DNA from: Bacteroidota bacterium
Lineage (GTDB): Bacteria; Bacteroidota; Ignavibacteria; UBA10030; SZUA-254
Length of the DNA stretch: 58,235 nt
Reading direction: 5' to 3'
Assembly (NCBI GenBank): GCA_036522515.1
Contig: DATDFQ010000005.1
Location: 1 to 58,235 of the forward strand
How positions within the stretch are numbered: position 1 is the first letter of the stretch; every line of letters begins with the position of its first letter. The position numbers and the translations under genes are program-made. Under the pieces are notes generated by a model. The model was not told where the DNA came from. It did not search any database and saw only the letters and a program-made list of their open reading frames with translations. Shown piece after piece: positions 25,261-34,454 of this stretch.

Positions 25261-27543
25261 GTGGCGGGTGTGCTGCGGGTGATGGTGCTGGTGTGCACGG
25301 GTATCTGTCTGGCGTCCGGAGGCGTGGGCGATTGGAAGACCTTCACCGCGAAGCGCGACATCCGCGACCTCGCGTGGGACCAGGGCCGGCAGGTCGTCTG
25401 GGTCGTCACGGGGGGAGGGATGTATTCCTACCGGGACGCGGATCAGAGCTTTCGCGAGTTTACCACCTCCGAAGGACTGCGGACCAACGATCTGACCGCC
25501 GTCGCGGTCGACGGCAGCGGCACGGTTTGGGTGGGGGCGTCGAACGGTTATCTCCACCGGTACCGCCCCTCCACGGACACATGGGAGTACGTCACCGATC
25601 TTTTCATCAAACAGGTCCCCCGGAAGTCCGTCAACAGGCTCAAGGTCATGGGCGACACCCTGGTGATTCTCTCCGAAATCGGCGTCAGCCTCTTTTCAAT
25701 CGGGCGAATGGAATTCGAGGACACCTACACCCGGTTCGGCGCAGGCCCGAACGTCCTCGTCGGAAATGCCACCGATCTCGCCGAATTCGGGGGAAACCTC
25801 TGGGTTTCGACTCTCGGCGGGCTGGCATCGACCCCCGTTTCAAATCCCAATCCGTCCGCGCCGGAGTCATGGCTGGTCACGACGACGGCCCAGGGACTCC
25901 CCTCCAACAGCGTGCGCCGGCTCGCGGTCGCGTTCGACTCCCTCTTCGCGGCGACCGGTTCCGGGCTCGCCTCCTCCGGGGGCCCGTCCTGGAATATCGT
26001 CGGCGGCACCGCCGGGATCAATGTTGCGGATCTTTCCACGGGCCGCCAGCCCTGCGTCGACTGCTCCAGCCTCTATTTCATCTCGAACTCCGGCCTGATG
26101 GCCTACTCCCCCGGTACCGCTCCCTATGCCGTCGCGACGGGATTCCAGTCGGCTCTCGTCGCCATGGGCGGAAACAGGTTTCTCGGGACGGCGAACGGCC
26201 TGATCATTTTCAGGACCGGTTTCACGCCGGCCGCGATCACCCCTCCCGGACCCCCGTCGAATGAGTTCGTCGGACTGGCTGTGGACCGGAACGGCGTCGT
26301 CTGGTCGGGGACCGGAATCTCCGGAGGCGAGGGATTCATGAGCTACGACGGAAAGAGATGGCGTTCCTATACGGCGGAGCAGGACGCGCGGCTCGGAAGC
26401 GACAACTATTATAAGGTCAGTCTCGGACGCAACGGCGCCAAGTGGGTCAGCAACTGGGGCCAGGGGATCGCGCTCGTGGATGAAGCCGGGAATGTGAAGA
26501 AGGTGCTGAACGGCGCTTCCGGAATTCCGGCGGCGCTTCCGACTGTCCCTCCCAACGCTCCGTTCGCGGTGACGGGCGGGGCGGCGACCGATCAGGCCGG
26601 AGTCACATGGATCACCGTCCGGACCCCCGCCGGCGATACCGCGGTCGTGAAATTCAATCCGGATTCGTCGTTGAGCTACGCGCTCGGATTGTCCACGAGG
26701 AATCCGGTGATCACGTTGACCGACGTCGTCATCGATTTTTACGGAACAAAGTGGTTCACGAATACGAGCAGGTTCGAGCCGTTCGTCGCAAACCGGGGTT
26801 CGGGGTATTACTATTATAACGAAGGGCTGCAGATCCCGGGGACGAGCAACGGATGGGGAAGGATCGTCATCTCGGACGGCCTGACCAGCGACAAAGTCTA
26901 TTCGGAAGCGATCGATAACGACGGCGACCTCTGGATCGGGACCGATGAAGGGGTGACGATTATCTTCGATCCGAGCGACCCGAAACCCCATATTGCCCCT
27001 TATTACCCGGCGGTCCGCGACCAGGTGATCCAGGCGATCGTCGTGGACCCTCTGAACAACAAGTGGCTGGGCACGAGGAACGGGGTGTTCGTCTTTTCGC
27101 CCGACGGGACGTCGATCCTGGCGCATTATACCGTCTCGAGCACAGGCGGGAAGCTGCTCGACGACGACGTGGCTTCGATGGCGATCGACAGAAACAACGG
27201 AACGGTCTACTTCGGCACGGAAAAGGGGCTCTCGAGCCTCGGGACAGCCGCCGCCGCCCCGAAATCCGAGTACGAGTCGCTGGCGTTCGCCCCGAATCCG
27301 TTTTACCTCCCCTCGGCCCGCTCTCTCGTCGTCGACGGCCTGACGGCCGGCTCTCTGCTCAAGATTCTCAGCGCCGACGGCCATCTCATTCGCGAGGTTG
27401 CGACACCCGGAGGGAGGGTGGGTTTCTGGGACGGAACCGACTGCCGGGGTCAACTCGTCTCGACCGGGATTTACCTTGTGGTCGCGTATTCCGACGCAGG
27501 ATCTCAAGTCGCCACCGGCAAGGTGGCAGTCATAAGGAGGTGA
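25261..27543 (+). CDS. Large secreted two-component-regulator-type propeller protein
   Basis: A 760-residue exported protein starting at GTG 25261 (signal peptide through VLVCTGICLASG). It contains Reg_prop-like blades along its length: TSEGLRTNDLTAVAVDGSG, VWVGASNGYLHRY, DGDLWIGTDEGVTI, NNKWLGTRNGVFVF, GTVYFGTEKGLSSL. These normally form the sensor of hybrid histidine kinases, but here no transmembrane or kinase part follows. Instead the last about 85 residues (FAPNPFYLP... GTDCRGQLVSTGIYLVVAY...) look like a FlgD-Ig/type IX secretion sorting module. A surface-displayed or secreted binding protein is likely; the ligand is unknown. Two bases of spacer-free GGAGG end in its own last codons. 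Confidence 0.82.
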   Translation: MAGVLRVMVLVCTGICLASGGVGDWKTFTAKRDIRDLAWDQGRQVVWVVTGGGMYSYRDADQSFREFTTSEGLRTNDLTAVAVDGSGTVWVGASNGYLHRYRPSTDTWEYVTDLFIKQVPRKSVNRLKVMGDTLVILSEIGVSLFSIGRMEFEDTYTRFGAGPNVLVGNATDLAEFGGNLWVSTLGGLASTPVSNPNPSAPESWLVTTTAQGLPSNSVRRLAVAFDSLFAATGSGLASSGGPSWNIVGGTAGINVADLSTGRQPCVDCSSLYFISNSGLMAYSPGTAPYAVATGFQSALVAMGGNRFLGTANGLIIFRTGFTPAAITPPGPPSNEFVGLAVDRNGVVWSGTGISGGEGFMSYDGKRWRSYTAEQDARLGSDNYYKVSLGRNGAKWVSNWGQGIALVDEAGNVKKVLNGASGIPAALPTVPPNAPFAVTGGAATDQAGVTWITVRTPAGDTAVVKFNPDSSLSYALGLSTRNPVITLTDVVIDFYGTKWFTNTSRFEPFVANRGSGYYYYNEGLQIPGTSNGWGRIVISDGLTSDKVYSEAIDNDGDLWIGTDEGVTIIFDPSDPKPHIAPYYPAVRDQVIQAIVVDPLNNKWLGTRNGVFVFSPDGTSILAHYTVSSTGGKLLDDDVASMAIDRNNGTVYFGTEKGLSSLGTAAAAPKSEYESLAFAPNPFYLPSARSLVVDGLTAGSLLKILSADGHLIREVATPGGRVGFWDGTDCRGQLVSTGIYLVVAYSDAGSQVATGKVAVIRR

Positions 27544-27631
27544 ATCGGGGACCGGGGAAAGCGCTCCACGAGTTCGACATCAAAACCGCTTTTTGTTCGA
27601 CAAACCAACTTTATCGGAGAGGGATGTGCAT

Positions 27632-27940
27632 ATGGATAATGTTGATACCAGCAATGAAAACGTCTTCACGAAGAGGGTGCGCGCCGGGAAGCGAACCTAT
27701 TTCTTCGATGTGAAGGCGACGAAGTCGGCCAAGGATTTCTACGTCATCATTACCGAGAGCCGGCGCGTCGGGGAGGAGAAGTATGAAAAGCACAAGCTCT
27801 TCCTCTACAAAGAGGACTTCAAGAAATTTGCCGACGCGTTGACGGAAACGGTCACGCATGTCGAGAACGAACTGCTCGAGAAGATCGGGCGGCCGGAGGA
27901 ATCCCCGTCGGCCGTTCTGGAAGTCGGCGCGCCTGCCTGA
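27632..27940 (+). CDS. DUF3276 family PUR-alpha-like nucleic-acid-binding protein
   Basis: A 102-residue protein (MDNVDTSNENVFTKRVRAG) with the compact PUR repeat: KRTYFFDVKATKSAKDFYVIITESRR and YEKHKLFLYKEDFKKFADAL. The family is typical of Bacteroidota relatives and spirochaetes and binds single-stranded DNA or RNA (known for the Borrelia member). The ATG at 27632 has GGAGAGG nine bases upstream; a TTG at 27593 is less likely. It stands alone, followed by a stack of hairpin repeats that may end its transcript. Confidence 0.85.
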   Translation: MDNVDTSNENVFTKRVRAGKRTYFFDVKATKSAKDFYVIITESRRVGEEKYEKHKLFLYKEDFKKFADALTETVTHVENELLEKIGRPEESPSAVLEVGAPA

Positions 27941-27955
27941 GGACCGGTAGAACCC

Positions 27956-28065
27956 CTCGTTCCGCCGCTCTGCGGCGGAATGCATAACGGGACGCTCCGC
28001 GTCCCAACCTCGTTGCGGCGCAGAGCGCCGCGGATCCCGTTCCCACGCAGAGCGTGGGAACGAGG
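27956..28065. repeat. Family B hairpin array (four hairpins, CCTCGTT ends)
   Basis: Outer ends are inverted (CCTCGTTCC at 27956, GGAACGAGG at 28065). Inside are four hairpins: TTCCGCCGCTCTGCGGCGGAA, GGGACGCTCCGCGTCCC, GCGGCGCAGAGCGCCGC and GTTCCCACGCAGAGCGTGGG-AAC. The second half (from about 28008) is repeated nearly unchanged at 37345-37400. Stems differ by paired changes while the tips stay close to GCTCTGC/GCAGAGC. A further palindrome (GGGCGGCGCATGCGCCGCCC) follows at 28079-28098. The chance open frame through this repeat gives meaningless protein. Confidence 0.87.
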
Positions 28066-28186
28066 TAACCGCCTGTCCGGGCGGCGCATGCGCCGCCCCT
28101 ACAACAACGACCACATCGCCTCCCTCCACCCTCTCCTTCGAATGCTTCAAAACGCGCTGAATTCAAGCCTCCGCGCCTTCGATTTC

Positions 28187-28215
28187 TTGACTATCGCTCT
28201 ATTATTATCTATATT
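28187..28215 (+). promoter_or_regulatory. Strong sigma70-type promoter for yceD-rpmF-fab run
   Basis: TTGACT (28187-28192), 17 bases, TATATT (28210-28215), in an AT-rich patch. Predicted start near 28222, leader of about 50 bases to the yceD ATG. Both hexamers are the same as at 23004-23032. Confidence 0.75.
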
Positions 28216-28273
28216 ATTCTCAGTTTTCTTGAATACCCCTAATTTCGAGAGCCCCGAGGCAATTGGAGTCCCT

Positions 28274-28798
28274 ATGAAACCGGCGAAATCGGGAGCCGAG
28301 CTCAAGATCAGAATTTCGCAGCTCTCCAACGGACTCCACGAATACCATCTGAAGGCCAGGACCGCGGAAATCGGCCTGGATTCGAATTTCGGCCCGGATG
28401 TGGAGGTGGACGCGGTCCTCGACAAAACCGCCCGGCAGCTCAACCTCAGGGCGGAAGTGAAAAGCAGCGGGGTGTTCCAGTGCGACCGGTGTCTTGAAGA
28501 TTTCAGTCAGCCTCTCTCGTCGAGGTATAACATGTTGTACGTCTTCGACGAGCTCGAATCCTCCCGGTACCCTCCTGACGAAGTTCAGGTCATAGGCGTG
28601 GACACTTCGAGCATCGATCTGGCGGAAGACGTGCGGCAGGTGGTCGTGTTATCGGTTCCGTTGAAGTTGCTGTGCAAGGAAGATTGCAAAGGGCTCTGTC
28701 CCCGGTGCGGCACGAACCGCAACTTCAACACGTGCGACTGCAGCGTAGAGACGGACAACCCGCAATGGCGGGGGCTCGAGGGATTATTGAATCATTGA
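28274..28798 (+). CDS. yceD: YceD/DUF177 family, 23S rRNA accumulation protein
   Basis: A 174-residue DUF177 protein. It shows the FQCDRCLEDF motif in the middle and a C-terminal Cys cluster (CKEDCKGLCPRCGTN, NTCDC) able to bind zinc. The family supports accumulation of large-subunit rRNA and almost always sits beside rpmF, as here (21-base gap). The ATG at 28274 has TGGAGT upstream; the longer open frame to 27980 is translated repeat and is rejected. Confidence 0.92.
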   Translation: MKPAKSGAELKIRISQLSNGLHEYHLKARTAEIGLDSNFGPDVEVDAVLDKTARQLNLRAEVKSSGVFQCDRCLEDFSQPLSSRYNMLYVFDELESSRYPPDEVQVIGVDTSSIDLAEDVRQVVVLSVPLKLLCKEDCKGLCPRCGTNRNFNTCDCSVETDNPQWRGLEGLLNH

Positions 28799-28819
28799 TC
28801 ATACACGGAAAGAATAGAA

Positions 28820-29002
28820 ATGCCAAATCCAAAACGTCGTCATTCGAAATCCCGCGGAGCCAAACGGCGCACGCATTACAAGGCAACGGCCCCCTCCGTC
28901 GCCGAGTGCCCGAATTGCCACGAACAAAAACTCCTCCACCGTGCGTGCCCGAACTGCGGGTACTACCATGGACGCTCGATTATTATTCCGAAAGAGTCAT
29001 AA
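28820..29002 (+). CDS. rpmF: Ribosomal protein bL32
   Basis: A 60-residue bL32 beginning MPNPKRRHSKSRGAKRRTHYK, with the zinc ribbon CPNC...CPNCGYYHG intact. It is a component of the large ribosomal subunit. It precedes plsX by about 100 bases, the classical rpmF-plsX-fab order. Confidence 0.97.
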   Translation: MPNPKRRHSKSRGAKRRTHYKATAPSVAECPNCHEQKLLHRACPNCGYYHGRSIIIPKES

Positions 29003-29107
29003 GTAGCGCCGATGCAGCTCTCCTTCGGTGTTCCTGCCGCGGCTGAAGCGGCGGTTCGTTCCTTTCGCAGGAGAAGTTCCGCTTCCCGGGTTTCCGCCTA
29101 GAGGTTT

Positions 29108-30127
29108 TTGGCCACAGCACAGTCACACATACGAATCGCCGTCGATGCCATGGGTGGCGACTTCGCGCCGCACAACGTCGTCGCCGGCGCCATGGAAGCG
29201 TTGCGGGCATCGGGGAACCGGTTCGACGTGTTGTTTGTCGGACCCGAATCGATCCTGAGGGATGAGCTCCACGGCCTCGGCGAAAACGGGCACCGGTGCA
29301 GGATTATCGACGCCCCCCAGGTCATCACAATGAGCGACGGAGCGATGTCGGCGGTCAGAGAGAAGAAGGACTCCTCCATCGCCGTCGGGGTCTCCCTGAA
29401 CAAAGACGGGGCGGCGGACGCGTTCGTGAGCGCCGGCCACACCGGGGCCGTCATGTCGGCCTCCACGTTGATTCTCGGCCGCATCGAGGGCATCGGCAGA
29501 CCGACGATCGGCGCATTCTTCCCCTCCGAACGGGGCGTTTGCCTCCTTCTCGATGCCGGAGCGAATATCGACTGCAAGCCCCAGCACCTTTACGAGTTCG
29601 CGATCATGGGGAGCATCTACGCCCGCGAAATGCTGATGCTTCCGAACCCGACCGTGGGGCTCCTCAGCATCGGCGAGGAGAGCACAAAGGGAAACGCCCT
29701 GACCCTGGAAACCTATGAGCTTCTCTCCAGGAGCCGTCTGAACTTTGTGGGCAACGTCGAAGGGCGGGACATCCTCAAGGGAGAAGCGAATGTCGTCGTG
29801 TGCGACGGGTTTGTGGGGAACGTCCTGTTGAAATTCGCCGAGTCGGTTCCCCGCCTTCTCAAGACAAAATTTCGCAACCTCGCCGCCCGGAACGTGTTCC
29901 AGAAAGTGTGGGTGGGCATGATGAGCAGGACGCTCCGGTCGGTGATGAAGGACTTCGATTACCAGGAGTACGGGGGAGTGCCGCTCCTGGGAGTCAACGG
30001 CGTTTCGATCATCGGCCACGGCAAATCGACTCCGAAAGCGTTCAAAAACATGATCCTCAAGGCTGAAGAAATGGTGCGCAAGAACATTACCGGGACCATC
30101 CGCGAGTCGGTGGCGGCGGCCCGATGA
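29108..30127 (+). CDS. plsX: Phosphate acyltransferase PlsX
   Basis: A 339-residue PlsX that makes acyl-phosphate from acyl-ACP for phospholipid synthesis. Motifs: [19 protein letters not shown] at the start, [10 protein letters not shown], and [14 protein letters not shown]. The start is TTG 29108, placing the AVDAMGGD motif at the usual distance; the ribosome site is weak. Its stop overlaps the fabH ATG (ATGA). Confidence 0.95.
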   Translation: MATAQSHIRIAVDAMGGDFAPHNVVAGAMEALRASGNRFDVLFVGPESILRDELHGLGENGHRCRIIDAPQVITMSDGAMSAVREKKDSSIAVGVSLNKDGAADAFVSAGHTGAVMSASTLILGRIEGIGRPTIGAFFPSERGVCLLLDAGANIDCKPQHLYEFAIMGSIYAREMLMLPNPTVGLLSIGEESTKGNALTLETYELLSRSRLNFVGNVEGRDILKGEANVVVCDGFVGNVLLKFAESVPRLLKTKFRNLAARNVFQKVWVGMMSRTLRSVMKDFDYQEYGGVPLLGVNGVSIIGHGKSTPKAFKNMILKAEEMVRKNITGTIRESVAAAR

Positions 30128-31146
30128 ACAACGGAAACAAACTGACCCGGGTGGCGATCACCGCGGTCGGCCACTACGTTCCGGAACGCGTCCTTTCGAA
30201 CGCGGACCTTGAAACGATGGTCGACACGACCGACGAATGGATCGTCACGCGCACCGGGATCCGGGAGCGCCGGATCCTGGAGACGGGCGCCACCTCGGAC
30301 ATGGGAGCGCGCGCCGCCGAGAATGCGCTGAAGAACCGGGGAATCGGCCCGGAGGAAATCGACGTGATCGTCGTGGCCTCCGTGACTCCGGATATGTTTT
30401 TCCCCTCGACCGCGTGCCTCATCCAGGAGAAGATCGGCGCGAAAAACGCGTGGGGGTTCGACCTCTCCGCCGCCTGTTCCGGCTTTCTCTACGCGCTTGT
30501 CGTCGGCGAGCAGCTGGTCAGGTCGGGCGCCTACAAGAAAGTGCTCGTGGTCGGCTCCGACAAGATGAGCTCGATCACGGACTACACCGATCGCAACACC
30601 TGCATCCTCTTCGGCGACGCGGCCGGAGCGGTGCTTCTCGAACCGAGCGAAGACGAGTCGATCGGCATCCTGGACCACAAGCTCTACGTGGACGGATCGG
30701 GCGGACCCGCCCTCCACATGAAGGGGGGAGGGAGCCTCAACCCGCCGACCCACGAGACCGTCGACCGGAAAATGCATTACCTTTTCCAGGACGGCAAGTC
30801 CGTTTTCAAGGTGGCGGTGCTCGGCATGGCGGACGTCTCGGAGGAAATCATGAAACGGAACAACCTGACCGGCGACGACGTCGATTTCCTCGTCCCGCAT
30901 CAGGCGAACCTGCGCATCATCGACGCGTGCCGCGAGCGGATGGGGCTCGACGCCTCGAAAGTGATGATCAATATCGACCGGTACGGCAACACGACCGCGG
31001 CGACGATCCCCCTCTGCCTCTCCGAATGGTGGCAATGCGGAAAATTGCGGCGCGGGCATACCGTGATCCTCTCCAGTTTCGGAGCCGGTTACACCTGGGG
31101 AGCCGTGCTCTTGCGATGGGGAATCAATCATCCGGGCAATTCCTGA
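30124..31146 (+). CDS. fabH: 3-oxoacyl-ACP synthase III (FabH)
   Basis: A 340-residue KAS III that starts fatty-acid synthesis from acetyl-CoA and malonyl-ACP. The triad is visible: Cys in [11 protein letters not shown], His in [10 protein letters not shown], Asn in [13 protein letters not shown]-terminal [15 protein letters not shown] is typical. Overlaps plsX by four bases; fabD follows after 29 bases. Confidence 0.97.
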   Translation: MNNGNKLTRVAITAVGHYVPERVLSNADLETMVDTTDEWIVTRTGIRERRILETGATSDMGARAAENALKNRGIGPEEIDVIVVASVTPDMFFPSTACLIQEKIGAKNAWGFDLSAACSGFLYALVVGEQLVRSGAYKKVLVVGSDKMSSITDYTDRNTCILFGDAAGAVLLEPSEDESIGILDHKLYVDGSGGPALHMKGGGSLNPPTHETVDRKMHYLFQDGKSVFKVAVLGMADVSEEIMKRNNLTGDDVDFLVPHQANLRIIDACRERMGLDASKVMINIDRYGNTTAATIPLCLSEWWQCGKLRRGHTVILSSFGAGYTWGAVLLRWGINHPGNS

Positions 31147-31175
31147 GCGGCCGTTCCGGCGGCCGGCACACCGAC

Positions 31176-32096
31176 ATGGCAAAAACCGCATACATCTTTC
31201 CGGGCCAGGGGTCCCAGTACGTCGGAATGGGAAAAAACCTGTTCGAGCAGAGCTCCGTCGCGCGGCAATTGTACGGGCGGGCCGACGAGCTCATGGGCTA
31301 TTCGCTGAGCGCGATTTCTTTCGAAGGACCAGAGGAGCGGTTGAAGCAAACGAACGTGACCCAGCCGGCGATCTTTCTTCACAGCGTCGTCCTCAGCCGG
31401 CTGTTGGAACACCCGGACGCGGCGATGGCCGCGGGCCACTCGCTCGGCGAATACTCCGCGCTGGTCTATGCGGGGGCGATGAGCTTCGAAGACGGTTTGA
31501 ACCTCGTCAAGCTGCGCGGCGAGCTGATGCAGCAGGCCGGCGAGAGGGACCGCGGCACGATGGCGGCGGTCGTCGGGCTCCAGCCCGGGATCCTTACGGC
31601 AATTTGCCGTGAAGCGGAAGCCGAAGGGGTCGTGCAGTGCGCCAATTTCAACTCTCCGGGACAGATCGTCATCAGCGGCTCCGTGGCGGGGGTGAAAAAG
31701 GCGATGGAGCTGGCCAAAGCGCGCGGGGCGAAACTCGTCAAAGAGCTTGTCGTGAGCGGGGCGTTCCATTCGCCCCTCATGGAGGGAGCCCGCGAGGGAT
31801 TAAGAACCGCCCTCGAAACGTCGGCGATACGCGACGCGAAGGTTCCGGTCTACGCCAACGTCTCCGCCCGCCCGGTGCAGCAGGCCGGAGAGATCAGACG
31901 GCTTCTCGAGGAGCAGCTCACCTCCCCCGTGCGGTGGGAGGAATCGGTTGTCCGGATGATCGGGGACGGGGCCGCGGCATTCGTCGAGATCGGCCCGGGA
32001 AAGGTCCTCCAGAACCTGGTGAAACGGATCGACGGATCTGTGAATGTAAGCGGAATCGAGACGATCGCCGACGCCCGACAGACCGTTCCTGCCTGA
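31176..32096 (+). CDS. fabD: Malonyl-CoA-ACP transacylase
   Basis: A 306-residue FabD with YIFPGQGSQYVGMG at the start, the catalytic Ser in AAGHSLGEYSALV, and the His region SGAFHSPLM. It loads malonyl onto ACP. A longer open frame begins inside fabH but has no family likeness; ATG 31176 is the true start. Four bases separate its stop from fabG. Confidence 0.97.
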   Translation: MAKTAYIFPGQGSQYVGMGKNLFEQSSVARQLYGRADELMGYSLSAISFEGPEERLKQTNVTQPAIFLHSVVLSRLLEHPDAAMAAGHSLGEYSALVYAGAMSFEDGLNLVKLRGELMQQAGERDRGTMAAVVGLQPGILTAICREAEAEGVVQCANFNSPGQIVISGSVAGVKKAMELAKARGAKLVKELVVSGAFHSPLMEGAREGLRTALETSAIRDAKVPVYANVSARPVQQAGEIRRLLEEQLTSPVRWEESVVRMIGDGAAAFVEIGPGKVLQNLVKRIDGSVNVSGIETIADARQTVPA

Positions 32097-32100
32097 GCCG

Positions 32101-32847
32101 GTGGGAAAACTCGACCAGATGATCGCGTTGGTCACCGGCGGATCGCGGGGCATCGGCCGCGCGATCGCGCTCAGGCTCGCCGGGGAGGGCGCGCACGTGA
32201 TGATCTCCTACAGGAGCTCGGGCGCGGGCGCGCAGGAAGTGGTCGACGGGATCAAGGCGCTGGGCCGCGAATCGGCGGCCTACCAGTCGGATGCCGCGCA
32301 ATTCGAGCCGTCAAAGAAGATCGTGGACGAAATCGTCGCCCGGCACAAGCGGCTCGACATTCTGGTCAATAACGCGGGCATCACGCGGGACGGGTTGCTT
32401 GTGAGGATGAGCGAGAGCGACTGGGATGACGTCATCGGAACGAACCTGAAGAGCGTGTTCAATTTTTCGAAAGCGGCGCTGCATCCCATGATGAGCCAGC
32501 GTTCCGGCAGGATCATTAATGTGACATCGATCGCGGGCATCACCGGCAACGCGGGCCAGGCCAACTACGCGGCCTCGAAAGCCGGCATCATCGGGTTCAC
32601 GAAATCGCTCGCAAAGGAGGTCGGCTCGCGCAACATTCAGGTGAACGCCGTCGCCCCGGGATTCGTGGAAACAGAAATGACGGCCAAGCTGAACGACGCG
32701 CAACGTCAGAAGCTGGCCGAGAGCATCCCGTTAAAACGGACCGGGAGTCCGGAGGAAGTCGCAGGAGTCGTCAGCTTTCTCGCCTCTCCCGACGCGCAGT
32801 ACATGACAGGCCAGGTGATTTGCATCGACGGCGGGCTGGCCCTGTAA
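32101..32847 (+). CDS. fabG: 3-oxoacyl-ACP reductase FabG
   Basis: A 248-residue short-chain dehydrogenase. NADPH motif [17 protein letters not shown] in [11 protein letters not shown], and the active Tyr/Lys in [11 protein letters not shown]. It reduces the keto group in each elongation round. Starts at GTG 32101. Confidence 0.96.
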   Translation: MGKLDQMIALVTGGSRGIGRAIALRLAGEGAHVMISYRSSGAGAQEVVDGIKALGRESAAYQSDAAQFEPSKKIVDEIVARHKRLDILVNNAGITRDGLLVRMSESDWDDVIGTNLKSVFNFSKAALHPMMSQRSGRIINVTSIAGITGNAGQANYAASKAGIIGFTKSLAKEVGSRNIQVNAVAPGFVETEMTAKLNDAQRQKLAESIPLKRTGSPEEVAGVVSFLASPDAQYMTGQVICIDGGLAL

Positions 32848-32900
32848 TCGCCCGCGAACGGACACACTCAACGCATCCACCACTCAAAAGGAGCACCACA

Positions 32901-33137
32901 ATGGCAGATGTAGAAGCGAAGGTCAAAGAGATCATCATGAACAAGCTCGGGGTCGAGGCCTCGCAGGTCACACCGGAAGCGTCGTTCACCAACGATCTCG
33001 GTGCGGACTCATTGGACACGGTCGAACTCGTCATGGAGTTTGAGAAGGCCTTCAATCTGCAGATCCCCGACGAAGACGCGGAGAAAATCGCGACCGTCGG
33101 AGACGCGATCCGGTATCTGACTCCGAAGGCGCATTAA
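32901..33137 (+). CDS. acpP: Acyl carrier protein
   Basis: A 78-residue ACP with the phosphopantetheine Ser in [17 protein letters not shown]. Strong AAGGAG site before ATG 32901. It carries growing acyl chains for the enzymes encoded around it. Confidence 0.97.
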   Translation: MADVEAKVKEIIMNKLGVEASQVTPEASFTNDLGADSLDTVELVMEFEKAFNLQIPDEDAEKIATVGDAIRYLTPKAH

Positions 33138-33176
33138 TGCGCGCAGGATGATGATGCGATTCAACAGGGAGCCAAG

Positions 33177-34442
33177 ATGAACACGAACCGCGACAGACGC
33201 CGGCGCGTCGTTGTGACCGGGATGGGGGCCGTGACCCCGATCGGGATCGGCGCGCAGCAATTCTGGGAGAATTCGGTCGCCGGAAAATGCGGCGCCGGGA
33301 TCATCAGCAGTTTTGACGCCAGCGGGTACGACACGAAGATCGCCTGCGAGGTCAAGGGGTTCAACCCTCTCGAGTTCATCGACAAGAAGACCATCAACCG
33401 GATGGACCTCTTCACCCAGTATGCCATGGCGTGCGCCGAGATGGCGGTGAAGGACTCCTGCCTCAACCTCGAGAAGGAAGACCGCGAGCAGATCGGGGTC
33501 ATTTTCGGGTCCGGAATCGGGGGGATGTGGACCTGGCACCGGCAGATGCACACGATGTACGAGACGGGCGGGCCCCACCGGATCAGCCCCTTCTTCGTGC
33601 CGATGATGATCGCCGATATCGCAGCCGGTTACATCTCGATGCGGTTCCAGGTCAAGGGTCCGAACTACGCCACAACCTCCGCCTGCGCCACCTCCTCCCA
33701 CGCGATCGCCGACGCCTACATGCTGATCCAGCGGGGAGACGCCTCGGTGATGTTTACGGGCGGTTCTGAGGCGGCAATCTGCCCGATGGGAGTCGGGGGC
33801 TTCAACGCGATGAAGGCTCTCTCGACGAGGAACGACGAGCCCCAGAAGGCGAGCCGTCCGTTCGACGCCAAGCGCGACGGGTTTGTGATGGGCGAGGGGG
33901 CGGGGATGATGATTCTCGAGGAGCTCGAGCACGCCCTCAACCGCGGCGCGAGGATCTACGGCGAGCTGTGCGGCATCGGGTTGACCGGGGATGCGTACCA
34001 CATCACCGCGCCCGCGCCCGGCGGCGAAGGCGCCATCCGCTCGATGCGACTCTGCCTCAGGGACGCCGGAGTGCGCCCCGAGGAGGTCGAGTATATCAAC
34101 GCGCACGGCACCTCGACCCCGTTCAACGACAAGTCGGAAACGCAGGCCATCAAGACCGTGTTCGGCGAGCACGCCCAAAAGCTCCTGATCAGCTCCACGA
34201 AATCGATGACGGGCCACCTGCTGGGCGCCGCGGGAGCGATCGAGGCGATCATCACGGTGCTGACGACCTACCACAATCTCGTCCCTCCGACGATCAACTA
34301 TGAGTTTCCCGATCCCGAGTGCGATCTGCAGTACGTCCCGAACAAGGCCGTTCAGGCGACCGTCAACATCGCAATCAGCAACACGTTCGGCTTCGGCGGA
34401 CACAACGCTTCGTTACTTTTCAGAGCATACCAGAAAAACTAG
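33177..34442 (+). CDS. fabF: 3-oxoacyl-ACP synthase II (FabF)
   Basis: A 421-residue KAS II elongation enzyme. Catalytic Cys in TTSACATSSHAI, first His in NAHGTSTPFND, Lys and second His in STKSMTGHLLGAAG and NTFGFGGHNAS. GGAGCC precedes ATG 33177. Ends 12 bases before rnc. Confidence 0.97.
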   Translation: MNTNRDRRRRVVVTGMGAVTPIGIGAQQFWENSVAGKCGAGIISSFDASGYDTKIACEVKGFNPLEFIDKKTINRMDLFTQYAMACAEMAVKDSCLNLEKEDREQIGVIFGSGIGGMWTWHRQMHTMYETGGPHRISPFFVPMMIADIAAGYISMRFQVKGPNYATTSACATSSHAIADAYMLIQRGDASVMFTGGSEAAICPMGVGGFNAMKALSTRNDEPQKASRPFDAKRDGFVMGEGAGMMILEELEHALNRGARIYGELCGIGLTGDAYHITAPAPGGEGAIRSMRLCLRDAGVRPEEVEYINAHGTSTPFNDKSETQAIKTVFGEHAQKLLISSTKSMTGHLLGAAGAIEAIITVLTTYHNLVPPTINYEFPDPECDLQYVPNKAVQATVNIAISNTFGFGGHNASLLFRAYQKN

Positions 34443-34454
34443 CTCCGGCATTTT

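Noticed and set aside
27980..28273. Extended open frame before yceD (RRAWERGN...)
   Set aside because: It translates the family B hairpins; the DUF177 family begins at the ATG 28274.
30237..31175. Long open frame leading into fabD
   Set aside because: It reads fabH in a wrong frame; FabD begins at the ATG 31176.
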